This document shows positions 43,401 through 53,685 of a stretch of DNA of 64,000 bases, piece by piece (within the stretch, counting starts at the first letter, position 1; each line of letters opens with the position of its first letter). Source of the DNA: an uncultured Sphingomonas sp. (GTDB taxonomy: Bacteria; Pseudomonadota; Alphaproteobacteria; Sphingomonadales; Sphingomonadaceae); contig NZ_CAKTFO010000012.1 in assembly GCF_934560975.1 (NCBI RefSeq), positions 17,528 to 81,527 of the forward strand, in the 5' to 3' direction. The notes beneath the pieces are model-generated. The model was not told the DNA's origin. It did not search any database and saw only the letters and a list, made by a program, of their open reading frames with translations. A program made the position numbers and the translations under genes.

Positions 43401-45875
43401 GTGACGTTCACCCTACCCCATGTCTCCCTTGATCGCAGCCGGTTTCGCGCCTTGTTTGCGCGGCGCTGGGTCAAGTGGTTGCTGGCGCTGCTGGTCGCCC
43501 TTGTCCTGGCCTATGCGTTGTTGTGGACCATCTTCCTGCGCGGCCTGCCGTCCGCTTCGGCGCTGTTGAACTACGAGCCGCCGCTGCCGACCAACGTGCG
43601 CGCGATCGACGGCACGCCGGTCTACAGCTTCGCGCGGGAACGGCGGGTCGAGCTCGCCTATGACGAACTGCCTCCCCGCCTGGTGCAAGCCTTCATCTCG
43701 GCCGAGGACAAGGACTTCTTCAGCCATCACGGCATCGACGTGCTCGCCTTCATGAACGGCGTGTACGAATACCTTACCAAGATGGGCACGGGCGAGCGGG
43801 CGCGTGGCGGATCGACCATTACGCAGCAGGTCGCCAAGAACCTGCTGCTCGGCGACGAATATTCGCCCAGCCGCAAGATCCGCGAGGCCGCTTTGGCGAT
43901 GCGGATCGAAGGGGCGCTGACCAAGCAGCAGATCCTGGAGCTATACCTCAACCAGATCTTCCTGGGTCGCAACGCTTATGGGGTGGAGGCGGCGGCGCGC
44001 GCCTATTTCGGCAAGGATGCCGGCGCCCTGACCCTGCCCGAAGTCGCCTATCTCGCCGCCCTTCCCAAGGCGCCAGCCAATTACGATCCGGATCGTCACG
44101 CCGATCGCGCGTTGACCCGCCGCGCTTATGTGCTGCGCGAGATGCTGGCCAACGGCTATATCACTCCGGCGGAGCAGCAATCCGCCACGGACGCGCCGCT
44201 CGGCACGGTGGATCGCTCCAACGCACGGCGCGATGCGGAAAAGCCGTTTGAAGGCCATTATATGGAGGAGGTGCGGCGCGAGCTGCTATCCAAATACGGC
44301 ACGGACGACAGGAACGGGCGCAACAGCGTCTATGCTGGCGGCCTGTGGGTGCGAACCTCGCTCGACCCCAAGGCACAGCAGGCGGTGGAGAAAGCGTTGC
44401 GAGACGGGCTGGTCCGGTACGAGGCCGCCATGGGCTGGCGTGGACGGTCGAGCCAGATCGATACCGGCCCGGGCTGGCCACGCCGGCTCGCGGCGTTGAA
44501 CCTGGACGTCGATTATGGCGGCTGGCGGCCGGCGGTGATCCTGTCCAGGAGCGCGTCGCAGGCGGAACTGGGCTTTGCCGACAACAGCCGCGGGACACTC
44601 CAGCCGTGGGGTGCGGCCGCGCCGAAGCGCGGGGTCGGCGGTCGCGCCTTTGACTTCCTGCGCGCGGGCGACGTTGTGATGGTGGCGCCGGCGGGCAACG
44701 GCTGGGCCTTGCGCTCCGTGCCGCTCGTCTCGGGCGGAATGGTCGCGGAAAATCCGCATACGGGGCAGGTGCTGGCGATGATGGGCGGGTTCGATCCGCA
44801 CCATGCCTTCAATCGTGCGACACAGGCGCTGCGCCAGCCGGGATCGTCGTTCAAGCCGTTGGTTTATTCGGCGGCTTTGGACAGTGGCATGACCCCGGCC
44901 TCGATCATCGTCGACGGGCCGTTCTGCGTGTTCCAGACCGCGCAGCTCGGCACCAAATGCTTCCGCAACTTCTCGGGCGGCTATGCCGGTCCGCAGACCA
45001 TGCGCTGGGGCGTGGAGCAGTCGCGCAACCTGATGACGGTACGCGCCGCCAGCCAGGCGGGCATGGGCAAGGTGGTGGCGCTGGCCAAGCGGATGGGCGT
45101 AGGCGATTACCCACCCTATATCGCCTATTCGCTGGGTGCGGGTGAAACCACCGTGCTGCGGATGGTGAATGCTTTTTCCATGCTCGCCAATCAGGGCCGC
45201 TCCTTGAAGCCGACGGTGATCGACTTCGTTCAGGATCGCGCCGGCAAGGTCATCTGGAAGGCGGATAACCGTCCCTGCGAAGGCTGCAATGCCAAGGACT
45301 GGAATGGCGGCCCGATGCCGCGCCCGCGGCCCCGCTCGGCCCAGGTGATGGATGCCCTGACCGCCTATCAGATGGTCCATATCATGGAGGGCGTGGTCCA
45401 GCGCGGCACTGCCACCGTGCTGCGCGATCTGGGCCGGCCCTTGTTCGGCAAGACCGGGACCAATACCGGCCCGACCAACGTCTGGTTCGTGGGCGGATCG
45501 CAGGATCTCGTCGCCGGGGTCTATATCGGCTATGACAAGCCGCGCGCCATGGGCGGCTTTGCCCAGGGCGGCACCATCGCCGCGCCGATCTTCCGCCAGT
45601 TCGCGCAGGTGGCGATGAAGGACGTGCCGGTGGTGCCGTTCCGCGCCCCGCCCGGCATCCGCATGGTGCGGATCGATCGGCGCAGCGGCAAGAAGGTGTT
45701 CGGCGGCTGGCCCAGCAATGACGAATACAAGCCCGCGATCATTTGGGAAGCGTTCAAGCCGGAGAGCGAGCCCCGCCGCGCCGTGAGCAAGCAGGAACTG
45801 GTCGCCGCGCAGAAGCCGCGTCCCGCGATCCGCAGCGACAGCGACTTCTTGCAGGCGCAGGGGGGTATTTACTAA
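43401..45875 (+). CDS. mrcA: Penicillin-binding protein 1A (bifunctional transglycosylase/transpeptidase)
   Basis: An 824-residue class A PBP starts at GTG 43401. One membrane helix (about 28-49) is followed by a GT51 domain with [12 protein letters not shown] and [14 protein letters not shown]. An OB-like region is inserted, then the transpeptidase domain with SSFK (nucleophile S482, K485), SRN and KTGTN. It polymerises and cross-links peptidoglycan. It is probably cotranscribed with the upstream amidase. The C-terminal tail ends in a short Gln/Ala stretch. Confidence 0.96.
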   Translation: MTFTLPHVSLDRSRFRALFARRWVKWLLALLVALVLAYALLWTIFLRGLPSASALLNYEPPLPTNVRAIDGTPVYSFARERRVELAYDELPPRLVQAFISAEDKDFFSHHGIDVLAFMNGVYEYLTKMGTGERARGGSTITQQVAKNLLLGDEYSPSRKIREAALAMRIEGALTKQQILELYLNQIFLGRNAYGVEAAARAYFGKDAGALTLPEVAYLAALPKAPANYDPDRHADRALTRRAYVLREMLANGYITPAEQQSATDAPLGTVDRSNARRDAEKPFEGHYMEEVRRELLSKYGTDDRNGRNSVYAGGLWVRTSLDPKAQQAVEKALRDGLVRYEAAMGWRGRSSQIDTGPGWPRRLAALNLDVDYGGWRPAVILSRSASQAELGFADNSRGTLQPWGAAAPKRGVGGRAFDFLRAGDVVMVAPAGNGWALRSVPLVSGGMVAENPHTGQVLAMMGGFDPHHAFNRATQALRQPGSSFKPLVYSAALDSGMTPASIIVDGPFCVFQTAQLGTKCFRNFSGGYAGPQTMRWGVEQSRNLMTVRAASQAGMGKVVALAKRMGVGDYPPYIAYSLGAGETTVLRMVNAFSMLANQGRSLKPTVIDFVQDRAGKVIWKADNRPCEGCNAKDWNGGPMPRPRPRSAQVMDALTAYQMVHIMEGVVQRGTATVLRDLGRPLFGKTGTNTGPTNVWFVGGSQDLVAGVYIGYDKPRAMGGFAQGGTIAAPIFRQFAQVAMKDVPVVPFRAPPGIRMVRIDRRSGKKVFGGWPSNDEYKPAIIWEAFKPESEPRRAVSKQELVAAQKPRPAIRSDSDFLQAQGGIY

Positions 45876-45899
45876 CTTCCCTCCCTGAACCCTATTCAG

Positions 45900-45936
45900 C
45901 CGATCGAAGGACGCGTGTGATGCGGGCTTCGATCGG
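45900..45936 (+). terminator. Stem-loop between PBP1a and prfB
   Basis: CCGATCGAAG (45900-45909) and CTTCGATCGG (45927-45936) form a perfect 10-bp stem with a 17-base loop, 25 bases after the PBP1a stop and about 74 before prfB. The loop is long and no T tract follows, so a leader or regulator site for prfB is an alternative. Confidence 0.4.
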
Positions 45937-46009
45937 GAGCCCCCCTTCGACACGCCATCCCGCCACGGGCTTGATGGCCGGATCGAACGAACGAGACAGA
46001 GGACATCCC

Positions 46010-47137
46010 ATGCGCGCTGAAGCGCAAGCCTATATCGACCAGATCGACGCCGCTTTGGCCCTGGTCCGCCGCTTCCTGGATTGGGATCGCGCCGTGCGCC
46101 GGCTCGACGAGCTGAATGCGCGTGTCGAGGATCCCAAGCTGTGGGACGATCCCAAGCAGGCGCAGAGCGTGATGCAGGAGCGCCGCCGCCTGGACGAGGC
46201 GATCGCCGCCGTCACCACCATCGAAGGCGAGCGCAGCGACACGGTCGAATTGATGGAGATGGCGGAGGCGGAGGGTGACGAATCTCTCGTCGACGACGCG
46301 GTCAGCACCCTTGCCGAACTGTCCGCCCGCGCGGAGCGGGACAAGGTCAAGGCGCTGCTTGCCGGTGAGGCGGACTCGAACGACACTTATGTCGAGATCA
46401 ACTCGGGCGCCGGCGGCACGGAGAGTCAGGATTGGGCCGAGATGCTGCAGCGCATGTATACGCGCTGGGCGGAACGGCGCGGGCTGAAGGTCGAGCTGGT
46501 CGATCACCATGCGGGCGAGCAGGCCGGCATCAAGTCCGCCACCCTGCTGGTCAAGGGCGAGAACGCCTATGGCTATGCCAAGACCGAAAGCGGCGTGCAC
46601 CGGCTTGTGCGAATCAGTCCCTATGACAGTTCGGCGCGGCGACACACCAGCTTTTCCAGCGTCTGGGTCTATCCGGTGATCGACGACAATATCCAGGTCG
46701 AGATCAACGAGGGCGATCTGCGGATCGATACCTATCGCGCGTCGGGTGCCGGCGGCCAGCACATCAACACGACCGACTCGGCCGTGCGCATCACCCACCT
46801 GCCGACCGGCATCGTCGTGCAGTGCCAGAATCAGCGATCGCAGCACAAGAACAAGGCCGAGGCATATAACCAGCTTCGCGCCCGGCTGTACGAGCGTGAA
46901 CTGGCGGAGCGGGAGGCGGTCGCCAATGCGCAGAACGCCACCAAGACCGAGATCGGCTGGGGCCACCAGATCCGCTCCTACGTCCTCCAGCCCTATCAGC
47001 TGGTGAAGGACCTGCGCACCGGCGTAACCTCTACCAGCCCGTCGGACGTGCTCGACGGCGATCTCGATCGCTTCATGGCCGCCGCCTTGTCGCAGCGGGT
47101 CACCGGCGAGACGGTCGAGGTCGAGGACGTCGAGTGA
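46010..47137 (+). CDS. prfB: Peptide chain release factor 2
   Basis: A 375-residue RF2 recognises UAA/UGA. The catalytic GGQ lies at 248-250 in [12 protein letters not shown]. The codon-recognition tripeptide reads SPY (203-205) instead of SPF, a form I recall in other alphaproteobacteria. The usual in-frame UGA and programmed +1 shift near codon 25 of E. coli prfB is absent; the frame is continuous. The ATG at 46010 gives [12 protein letters not shown], matching family starts. The next gene overlaps the stop (GTGA). Confidence 0.97.
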   Translation: MRAEAQAYIDQIDAALALVRRFLDWDRAVRRLDELNARVEDPKLWDDPKQAQSVMQERRRLDEAIAAVTTIEGERSDTVELMEMAEAEGDESLVDDAVSTLAELSARAERDKVKALLAGEADSNDTYVEINSGAGGTESQDWAEMLQRMYTRWAERRGLKVELVDHHAGEQAGIKSATLLVKGENAYGYAKTESGVHRLVRISPYDSSARRHTSFSSVWVYPVIDDNIQVEINEGDLRIDTYRASGAGGQHINTTDSAVRITHLPTGIVVQCQNQRSQHKNKAEAYNQLRARLYERELAEREAVANAQNATKTEIGWGHQIRSYVLQPYQLVKDLRTGVTSTSPSDVLDGDLDRFMAAALSQRVTGETVEVEDVE

Positions 47138-47838
47138 ACAAGCGCGCCGTCCTGGCGGCGGCGCTGCTGCTGGCCGGCTGCGGGCAGGCCCCAGCCCCGA
47201 ATGAGCCACGAACGCGATCCGGCTTCCCCAAGGCGGCGCGGATCGTGGCGCCGGTCGTATCGCCCGCATGGTCGACCGAACGTGCGCGCGACGATCGGCG
47301 GGAAGCGGATGCCGTGATGGAAGCCGCCGGGGTCAAGCCCGGCATGACGGTGGCCGACATCGGCGCGGGCGAAGGCTATTACACCATCCGCCTCGCCGCC
47401 AGGGTCGGTCCGACGGGCCGGGTGCTCGCCGAGGATATCGTACCCGCTTATCGCGATCGGCTGGCGGAGCGGATCTACCGCGAGCGGCTCGACAATGTGT
47501 CGGTGCGGCTGGGCAAGGTCGTCGATCCGCAACTGCCGGACAACAGTTTCGACCGCGTTTTCCTGGTCCACATGTACCACGAAATAGACCAGCCGTACGA
47601 GTTCCTGTGGCAGGTCCGTCCGTCGCTGCGGCGTGGCGGAATGGTGGTGGTGGTCGACGCGGACCGCCCCACGGCGCAGCATGGCACGCCGCCATCGCTG
47701 CTCGACTGCGAGTTCGCGTCGGCCGGCTATCGCCTGATACGCCGTACCGACATGCCGCAGGCGGGCGGCTATCTGGCTCTGTACGCACCGCATGGCGCCC
47801 GGCCGGAACCGCGCGCCATGCGGGCGTGTCACGCCTGA
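47134..47838 (+). CDS. Class I SAM-methyltransferase-fold lipoprotein
   Basis: A 234-residue protein starts at GTG 47134, overlapping prfB. It has a clear lipoprotein signal (LLLAGC, Cys about 16), then a Rossmann methyltransferase domain (about 50-200) with motif [17 protein letters not shown], an acidic residue after beta-2 (EDIV), and [13 protein letters not shown] as post-motif region. It should lie outside the cytoplasm, where SAM is not known to be available, so its activity is puzzling. Possible roles are non-methyl binding or a misassigned signal. Confidence 0.85.
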   Translation: MNKRAVLAAALLLAGCGQAPAPNEPRTRSGFPKAARIVAPVVSPAWSTERARDDRREADAVMEAAGVKPGMTVADIGAGEGYYTIRLAARVGPTGRVLAEDIVPAYRDRLAERIYRERLDNVSVRLGKVVDPQLPDNSFDRVFLVHMYHEIDQPYEFLWQVRPSLRRGGMVVVVDADRPTAQHGTPPSLLDCEFASAGYRLIRRTDMPQAGGYLALYAPHGARPEPRAMRACHA

Positions 47839-47845
47839 CCGGCGC

Positions 47846-49417
47846 TTACTTGCCGCTAGCCAGGTCGACGCCGATGTAGCGCGCCGGCCCGGAGCCGCGC
47901 TGCACCAGCAGAAGCACCGTCTTGAGACCGCCCTTCTTGGCCGCATCCACCGCCTGTACTGCCTCCGCTACGGTCGTCACCGGCCGCTGCGAGATGGACA
48001 GGATGACGTCGCGCGGCTGGAGCCCCTTGGACCCCGCGTCGCTTGACGGATCGACGTTGGTGACGACCACGCCGCGCGTGCCCGGTTGCAGTTGCAGCTG
48101 CTGGGTGATCTGCGGCGTAAGCGTCTGCAACGACAGGCCGAGCGAACTGCGCAGGGTTTGCGGTGCCGGCTGACCGCTCGAGTCATCGGGGAGGTCGTTG
48201 TCCTCACCGCCATCGTTGACAGCGAGCTGCTCCTCTGGCGGACGCTCCGTCAGCACGGCCGTGACCGTCTGGCGCTGACCCTGCCGGAACAACTCAATCG
48301 GCACGCGCGCGCCAACCGGCAGGCCGGCCACGATGAACGACAAGGTATTCTCGGACGTGATTTCCTGATTGTTGACGCGCAGGATCACGTCACCCTGCTG
48401 CACCCCGGCACGGGCGGCGGGCTGGCCGGGCTCGATCCGGGCCACGATCTCGCCCCGATCCTTCGGCAGCTTCAGCGATGCCGCGATGTCGTCGGTCATC
48501 GGCTGGATCACCACGCCCAGATAGCCGCGACGGACGCGCTGGCCCTTCATCAGTTGCTGCACCACCGGCCGTGCCTGCTCCGCCGGAATGGCGAAGCCGA
48601 TACCGACATTGCCGCCGGACGGCGAGTAGATGGCGGTGTTGATGCCGATCACATTGCCGTTGAGGTCGAACATCGGGCCGCCGGAATTGCCCTGGTTGAT
48701 GGCGGCATCGGTCTGGATATAGCGATCATAGGCGCCGCCCTGACCGATGTTGCGGTGGATCGCGGAGACGATACCCGCCGTCACCGTGCCGCCCAGCGCG
48801 AAGGGATTGCCGATCGCCAGAACCCAGTCGCCGACGCGGGCGCGGGTGGAATCACCGAATTGCACGAACGGCAGGTTGGTGGCGTCGATCTTCAGCACCG
48901 CCAGATCCGACACCGGATCGCGGCCCACCACGCGGGCGGTATATTCCTTGCGATCCGCCAGCGTGACGGTGATCGCGGACACGGTCACCTTGGCGCGGCC
49001 GTTGGCCGGACCGCCGGAAATGACGTGGTTGTTGGTGACGATGTAGCCATCGGCCGAGATGACGAAGCCGGAGCCCAGCGACGTCGCCTCGCGCGTCACC
49101 GGCTGACCATTTTCGTTGGTCTGCCCGCCCCCGCCGAAGCGGCGGAAGAATTCGTCAAAGGGGGTGCCGGCGAACGGATTTTGCTGCTGCGGCAATTGCA
49201 CCCGCTGGGTGGTGGAGATGTTCACTACCGCCGGCTGCAGCTTGGCCGTCAGGTCGGCAAAGCTCATCGGCGCGCCGCGCGGCGCCATGGATGCCATCTG
49301 CGACGGCGCATTTTGCGCCACCTGTGCGCCGAGCGGCTGCTGCAGCGCCACGGTGGCGGTTGCGCCACCGAGAAGCAGGGCTCCAGTTACGGCATAAGCA
49401 TAGCGCACGAGCTTCAA
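47846..49417 (-). CDS. degP: HtrA/DegP-family periplasmic serine protease (Do)
   Basis: A 523-residue trypsin-like protease-chaperone has a signal region (about 1-32) and a protease domain with VTNNHVISGG (His), DLAVLKID (Asp) and NQGNSGGPMFDLNG (Ser). Two PDZ domains lie at about 290-380 and 420-515. It degrades misfolded envelope proteins. It lies 96 bases downstream of hflC on the same strand, so hflK-hflC-degP may be one unit, an order also known in other alphaproteobacteria. Confidence 0.95.
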   Translation of the reverse strand: MKLVRYAYAVTGALLLGGATATVALQQPLGAQVAQNAPSQMASMAPRGAPMSFADLTAKLQPAVVNISTTQRVQLPQQQNPFAGTPFDEFFRRFGGGGQTNENGQPVTREATSLGSGFVISADGYIVTNNHVISGGPANGRAKVTVSAITVTLADRKEYTARVVGRDPVSDLAVLKIDATNLPFVQFGDSTRARVGDWVLAIGNPFALGGTVTAGIVSAIHRNIGQGGAYDRYIQTDAAINQGNSGGPMFDLNGNVIGINTAIYSPSGGNVGIGFAIPAEQARPVVQQLMKGQRVRRGYLGVVIQPMTDDIAASLKLPKDRGEIVARIEPGQPAARAGVQQGDVILRVNNQEITSENTLSFIVAGLPVGARVPIELFRQGQRQTVTAVLTERPPEEQLAVNDGGEDNDLPDDSSGQPAPQTLRSSLGLSLQTLTPQITQQLQLQPGTRGVVVTNVDPSSDAGSKGLQPRDVILSISQRPVTTVAEAVQAVDAAKKGGLKTVLLLVQRGSGPARYIGVDLASGK

Positions 49418-49513
49418 CTCCCGAGATGTGTCAAGCCGGATAGAAAGCCCGGCGCAGTTCCAGAACGGAGCAACGAAAATGCCGATCCACGGCTGAATGA
49501 GATTTGAATAAAA

Positions 49514-50380
49514 TCAGGGCCGCCCCTGAAACTGGCGGAGATATTCATCGTCCGGCGACAGCAGGATGTTGGCGCTGCCCCGAGGGGTATTATCTTCGGT
49601 GCCGAAGGTCACCCGATAAGACTGCATGGCACGGTAAAAATCGTAGAAACCAGGATCCTTGCCGAAGCTGGCCGAATAGACCTTTGCCGCGGCGGCATCC
49701 GCTTCGCCCATGATGATCTGCGCCTCGCGCCGGCCCTCCGCCTCGATCGAGCGGGCTTCCTGCTGACGCGCGGTGCGCATCCGCTCAAACGCGCTCTGCA
49801 GCGGGGTGCCGTCGGGCAGGTCGGCGCGCTTGATCCGCACGTCCACGATCTCCGCCCCATATTGGGCGGCGACACGGGCGAGCGCATTCTGGATGTTGCC
49901 CATCACCGCGTCGCGCTCGGGCGTCAGCAGCGTGGCGAAGCGGCGCTTGCCCAGTTCGTTGCGCAAAGCCGACCCCAGGATCGGCTTCAGCGCGTCGCCG
50001 ACCCGCCGCTCGCTGCCGGCCGACACGTACATCCGCACGGGATCCACCACGCGGTAACGGGCAAAGGCGTCCACCTCCAACCGCAGCTGGTCGGTGGACA
50101 GCACCGCCTGACGCTGCATGTCGAAATCGAGCACGCGCTTGTCGACCCACACCACCTGATCCACGAACGGGATACGATAGCCGAGCCCCGCGCCCGTGCG
50201 GCCGAACTCGGCGCGCCGGTCGTAGGCGTTCAGGATCTTCACCGGGTGTCCGAAGCGGATCACCAGCGCCTGCTTGGTTTCCGGCACCACCAGCAGCGCG
50301 CTGAGCGCCACCGCGAGCAGCACCAGCACCAGGCCGCCGGCCAGCAGCAGGTTGCGGCGGACGCCGTCCACGACGCTCAT
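49514..50380 (-). CDS. hflC: HflC, SPFH-domain modulator of FtsH
   Basis: A 288-residue inner-membrane protein has one N-terminal TM (about 10-30) and a band-7/SPFH domain starting LVVPETKQALVIRFGHPVKI. The C-terminal region has the EARSIEAEGRREAQIIMGEAD coiled segment. With HflK it forms the cage around FtsH that tunes membrane-protein degradation. Its ATG overlaps the hflK stop by four bases. Confidence 0.95.
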   Translation of the reverse strand: MSVVDGVRRNLLLAGGLVLVLLAVALSALLVVPETKQALVIRFGHPVKILNAYDRRAEFGRTGAGLGYRIPFVDQVVWVDKRVLDFDMQRQAVLSTDQLRLEVDAFARYRVVDPVRMYVSAGSERRVGDALKPILGSALRNELGKRRFATLLTPERDAVMGNIQNALARVAAQYGAEIVDVRIKRADLPDGTPLQSAFERMRTARQQEARSIEAEGRREAQIIMGEADAAAAKVYSASFGKDPGFYDFYRAMQSYRVTFGTEDNTPRGSANILLSPDDEYLRQFQGRP

Positions 50381-51402
50381 CGGCCACCCTCCTGCGCTCG
50401 CGCCGCCGCCGGCGCGGGGAGGTAGGGCACCACGTTGCGCGGTCCGACGATCGTCTTGTCGCTCTTGGCCAGCACCTTCTCCATCGTCTCGTAATACATG
50501 CGCCGGCGGGTCACGTCGGGCGCGAGCTTGTACTGCTCGTAAACCTTGTCGAACGCGGTTGCCTCGCCCTCCGCCTTGGCGGTCACCTGGGTCGCATAAG
50601 CGCGCGCCTGGTTGAGGTAGGATTGCGCGGTCTGCTGCGCGGCGGACACTTCCTTGAAAGCGTCCAGCACCTCCTGAGGCGGATCCGCCTGCTTGATCGC
50701 CACGCCCTGGATCACCACGCCGGCGCGGTAGCTGTCGAGCAGTTCCTGCGCGCGCTGCGCCACCCGCGCCTCGATCTGGCTGCGCCCCTGGCCGATGGCG
50801 TCGTTCAGCGTGACGCGGGCAATCGCCTCACGCATCGCGCTCTCCGCCACTTCCTTGATGGTGCCGTCCGGGTCCTGCAGCTCGAACAAATAGAGTTCCG
50901 GGTCGCGGATGCTCCACCGTACCGAATAGGCCAGGTTGATGATGTTCTCGTCGCCGGTCAGCATCAGGTTCTGGCCCGACGCCCCGTCCGATCCGGTGTC
51001 GATGTCGATCACGTGGATCGTGTCCACGTCGACCTTGGTCACCAAGTCCATCGGCGCCGGGAAGGTGAAGCCGAGGCCGGGCTGCAGCGTACCGACATAT
51101 TTGCCGAGGCGGGTGATGACGCCGCGCTGCTGCGGACCGATCGTATGCGCGCTGGTGAAGATCACCCAGAGCAGGATCATGCCGATGATGGCCCAGCGCC
51201 ACAGATTGCCGACTTCCAGATTCTGGGGTCCGTTGCCACCGAAACGCGCCCGCCCGCGCCGCAACAGCGCATCCAGCGCGGAAGGTCCGGCAGGGCGCCC
51301 CGGCGTCGGCCGCCACGGCTTTTTCGGCCCGTCGCCCGTGCCGCCCGATCCGCCCCATGGCCCGCTATCGTTCAGCGTCGCGCCCTTCGATCCATCCTGC
51401 AT
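50377..51402 (-). CDS. hflK: HflK, SPFH-domain modulator of FtsH
   Basis: A 341-residue protein has a Gly/Pro-rich cytoplasmic N-terminus (GPWGGSGGTGDG), one TM (about 68-88) and an SPFH domain from IGPQQRGVITRLGKYV. The coiled C-terminal part has KAEGEATAFDKVYEQYKLAPDVTRRRMYYETME, typical of HflK. The start at 51402 is chosen because the Gly-rich leader is conserved in the family; the upstream ribosome site is weak. It diverges from apbC with a 69-base gap. Confidence 0.95.
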   Translation of the reverse strand: MQDGSKGATLNDSGPWGGSGGTGDGPKKPWRPTPGRPAGPSALDALLRRGRARFGGNGPQNLEVGNLWRWAIIGMILLWVIFTSAHTIGPQQRGVITRLGKYVGTLQPGLGFTFPAPMDLVTKVDVDTIHVIDIDTGSDGASGQNLMLTGDENIINLAYSVRWSIRDPELYLFELQDPDGTIKEVAESAMREAIARVTLNDAIGQGRSQIEARVAQRAQELLDSYRAGVVIQGVAIKQADPPQEVLDAFKEVSAAQQTAQSYLNQARAYATQVTAKAEGEATAFDKVYEQYKLAPDVTRRRMYYETMEKVLAKSDKTIVGPRNVVPYLPAPAAARAQEGGR

Positions 51403-51471
51403 AGGATCTTTATAAGGCCGGCGGCGGGGAAAAACAGTGCCTCCCCCCGGCCGATCTCCTAAGGGGAGGCC

Positions 51472-52437
51472 ATGCCCACGCATGAACAGCTTGCCGCCGC
51501 GCTCGACCGCGTCACCGATCCCGTTTCCGGCCGGGGCCTGATCGCTTCGGGCCGCGCCGCGCCGCCGCGTGGAGAGCGGACGGTGGACGTGGTGCTGGAC
51601 GTGAGCGGTCTTGACGATCCCGCTCGCGCGCGCCTGGAAGCGGACGTGCGGGTAACCCTGGGCGCACTGCCCGGCGTGGAGGGCGTGCGGGTGGCGATGA
51701 CGGCGCAACGGGCCGCCGCGCCGCGCCTGATCGCGGTCGCGAGCGGCAAGGGCGGCGTCGGCAAGTCCACCGTGGCCGCCAGCCTGGCGGTGGCGCTGGC
51801 CAAGCGCGGCATCAAGGTCGGCATGGTCGATGCCGACATTTACGGCCCGTCCCAACCCCGGTTGCTGGATGCCGATCGCAAGCCGGAGGCCGAAAGCAAC
51901 AAACTGATCCCCGTTGACACGCGCCACGGCGTACCGACCCTGTCCATGGGCCAATTGGTCGCGCCGGGGCAGGCGATCGCATGGCGCGGCCCGATGGCGG
52001 GCAATGCCCTGACCCAGTTGGTCGATGCGCATTGGGGCGACACCCAGGCGCTGATCGTGGACATGCCGCCCGGCACCGGCGACGTGCAATTGTCCATGAT
52101 CCAGAAGCATCGCCCGGCCGGCGCGGTGATTGTCTCCACGCCGCAGGACCTTGCCCTGATCGACGCCACCCGTGCGATCGACCTGTTCAACAAGGCCAAT
52201 GTGCCGATCATCGGCCTCGTCGAGAATATGGCGGGCTATGCCTGTCCCAAATGCGGGGAGATTTCGGAGCCGTTCGGTCGCGGCGGCGCGGAGGCGGAGG
52301 CGGCGCGGCTCGGCATGCCTTTCCTGGGGCGCATCCCGCTGGCGATCGAGATCAGGACCGCCTCCGACGCGGGCCAGCCGGACATCGCACCGTTCGCCGC
52401 CGTGGCCGATGGCGTGGCGAACTGGCTGAACCGATAA
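51472..52437 (+). CDS. apbC: Mrp/ApbC-family iron-sulfur cluster carrier ATPase
   Basis: A 321-residue P-loop protein delivers Fe-S clusters to apo-proteins. A short DUF59/MIP18-like N-terminal domain (about 5-78) precedes the deviant Walker A SGKGGVGKST at 91-100. VDMPPGTGD is Walker B. The cluster-binding CPKC is at 258-261. A strong AAGGGGAGG ribosome site precedes the ATG. It is followed by the CoA-binding gene, 22 bases downstream. Confidence 0.95.
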   Translation: MPTHEQLAAALDRVTDPVSGRGLIASGRAAPPRGERTVDVVLDVSGLDDPARARLEADVRVTLGALPGVEGVRVAMTAQRAAAPRLIAVASGKGGVGKSTVAASLAVALAKRGIKVGMVDADIYGPSQPRLLDADRKPEAESNKLIPVDTRHGVPTLSMGQLVAPGQAIAWRGPMAGNALTQLVDAHWGDTQALIVDMPPGTGDVQLSMIQKHRPAGAVIVSTPQDLALIDATRAIDLFNKANVPIIGLVENMAGYACPKCGEISEPFGRGGAEAEAARLGMPFLGRIPLAIEIRTASDAGQPDIAPFAAVADGVANWLNR

Positions 52438-52459
52438 GCGCGCCGGCGGTTATGCCTGC

Positions 52460-52909
52460 ATGCCGCTGACCTCCCCCGACGCCATCAGGCAATTGCTGAC
52501 CGAGACGCGGACGATCGCCTTGGTCGGCGCCTCCGACCGCCCCGACCGGCCCAGCTACGGCGTCATGCGCGTCCTGCAGGATTGGGGCTATCGCGTGCTG
52601 CCGGTGAACCCGCAGATTACGGGCGAGCATGTGCATGGCGAATATGTCTGGCGCGAACTGGCGCAGATCGGGGAGCCGATCGACATAGTGGACATATTCC
52701 GGCGACCGCAGGCGGCGGGCGAGGCGGTGGACGAAGCAATCCGGGTCGGCGCCAAAGCCGTATGGATGCAAATCGGCGTGATCAATCATGAGGCCGCCGC
52801 GCGGGCGGAAGCGGCCGGACTGAAGGTGGTGATGGACCGCTGCCCGGCCATCGACCTGCCCGGATTGGGCATTCCCAGGAAAGGTCAGACCCTGCCGAAC
52901 GGGCTTTAA
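52460..52909 (+). CDS. CoA-binding domain protein (YccU/Rossmann)
   Basis: A 149-residue single-domain protein has the CoA-binding fold: ALVGASDRPDRPSYGVMRVLQDWGY at the N-terminus and a later RCPAID segment with conserved Cys. The E. coli relative YccU has no established role. It shares a direction with apbC and converges with the inositol-phosphatase-like gene, the two stops overlapping by four bases (52906-52909). Confidence 0.9.
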   Translation: MPLTSPDAIRQLLTETRTIALVGASDRPDRPSYGVMRVLQDWGYRVLPVNPQITGEHVHGEYVWRELAQIGEPIDIVDIFRRPQAAGEAVDEAIRVGAKAVWMQIGVINHEAAARAEAAGLKVVMDRCPAIDLPGLGIPRKGQTLPNGL

Positions 52910-53685
52910 CGAAAGCTGGCTGCGCTCGCCCCTTCGGCCAGTCGCGCTACGGCGGCGGTGTGAATGCCGGGCGCGCTGGCGAGAATGCCGAACGCCTCGC
53001 CCCTGCGGGAATTGAAGCTGAGCGGCACGCCCAACGCGTCGGTCACCACCGCACCCGCCTCCTCCGCGATCAGGGCGGCGGCGGCGATGTCCCATTCATT
53101 GCCCCAGCGTAAGGTCGCGCACAGGTCGGCCTCATCGTCCGCCACCATCGCCACGCGCAAGGCGATGGAGTTGGGACGCGGCACCGGCACCAGGTCCTGG
53201 TCCATTCCCCGCAGCGTGTCCGCCGGGATGCGCGCCCCAGGCAGCAACGTGCGCGACGATCCCTGCAATACCTGCCCGTTGAGAGTCGTGCCCTGCCCCG
53301 CGACAGCGCGCCACCGTTCGTTGCGGGCCGGCGCATCCAGCACCGCGATCACCGGCTCGCCCTGTTCGACCAGGGCGATCGAGATACACCAGCCGCGCAA
53401 ACCGTTCAGGTAGTCGCGCGTCCCGTCGATCGGATCGACCACCCAGATCCGCCGCGAGCCGAGGCGGGCGGTGGTGTCGGCGGTTTCCTCCGACAGCCAG
53501 CCGGCGTCGGGGTCCAATGCCTTGAGGCGGGTCCGCAGCAGGAGATCGACGGCAAGGTCGATCTCGCATACCGGATGGCCCGGCACTTTCTCCCAGCGGC
53601 GATAGTCCGTGCGCCATCGGCTGAGCGCCAGCGCGCTGGCCTCCGCCGCGATTGCGGCAATGTCGTCGGCCAGCGCCTCAGGCAC
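52906..53685 (-). CDS. Inositol monophosphatase-family phosphatase, 3'(2'),5'-bisphosphate nucleotidase-like (CysQ-type)
   Basis: A 259-residue Mg-dependent, Li-sensitive type phosphatase. The metal site comprises SEETADT (Glu) and WVVDPIDGTRDY, the family DPxDGT motif. A later WDIAAAALIAEEAGAVVTD matches the second Asp motif. CysQ-type hydrolysis of PAP or an inositol-phosphate substrate cannot be told apart here. Its start overlaps the end of the TldD/PmbA gene (8 bases), so the two are translated together. Confidence 0.9.
   Translation of the reverse strand: MPEALADDIAAIAAEASALALSRWRTDYRRWEKVPGHPVCEIDLAVDLLLRTRLKALDPDAGWLSEETADTTARLGSRRIWVVDPIDGTRDYLNGLRGWCISIALVEQGEPVIAVLDAPARNERWRAVAGQGTTLNGQVLQGSSRTLLPGARIPADTLRGMDQDLVPVPRPNSIALRVAMVADDEADLCATLRWGNEWDIAAAALIAEEAGAVVTDALGVPLSFNSRRGEAFGILASAPGIHTAAVARLAEGASAASFR

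Noticed and set aside
46010..46100. Programmed +1 frameshift in prfB
   Set aside because: The frame is continuous from ATG 46010, with no in-frame TGA or CTTTGA slip site.
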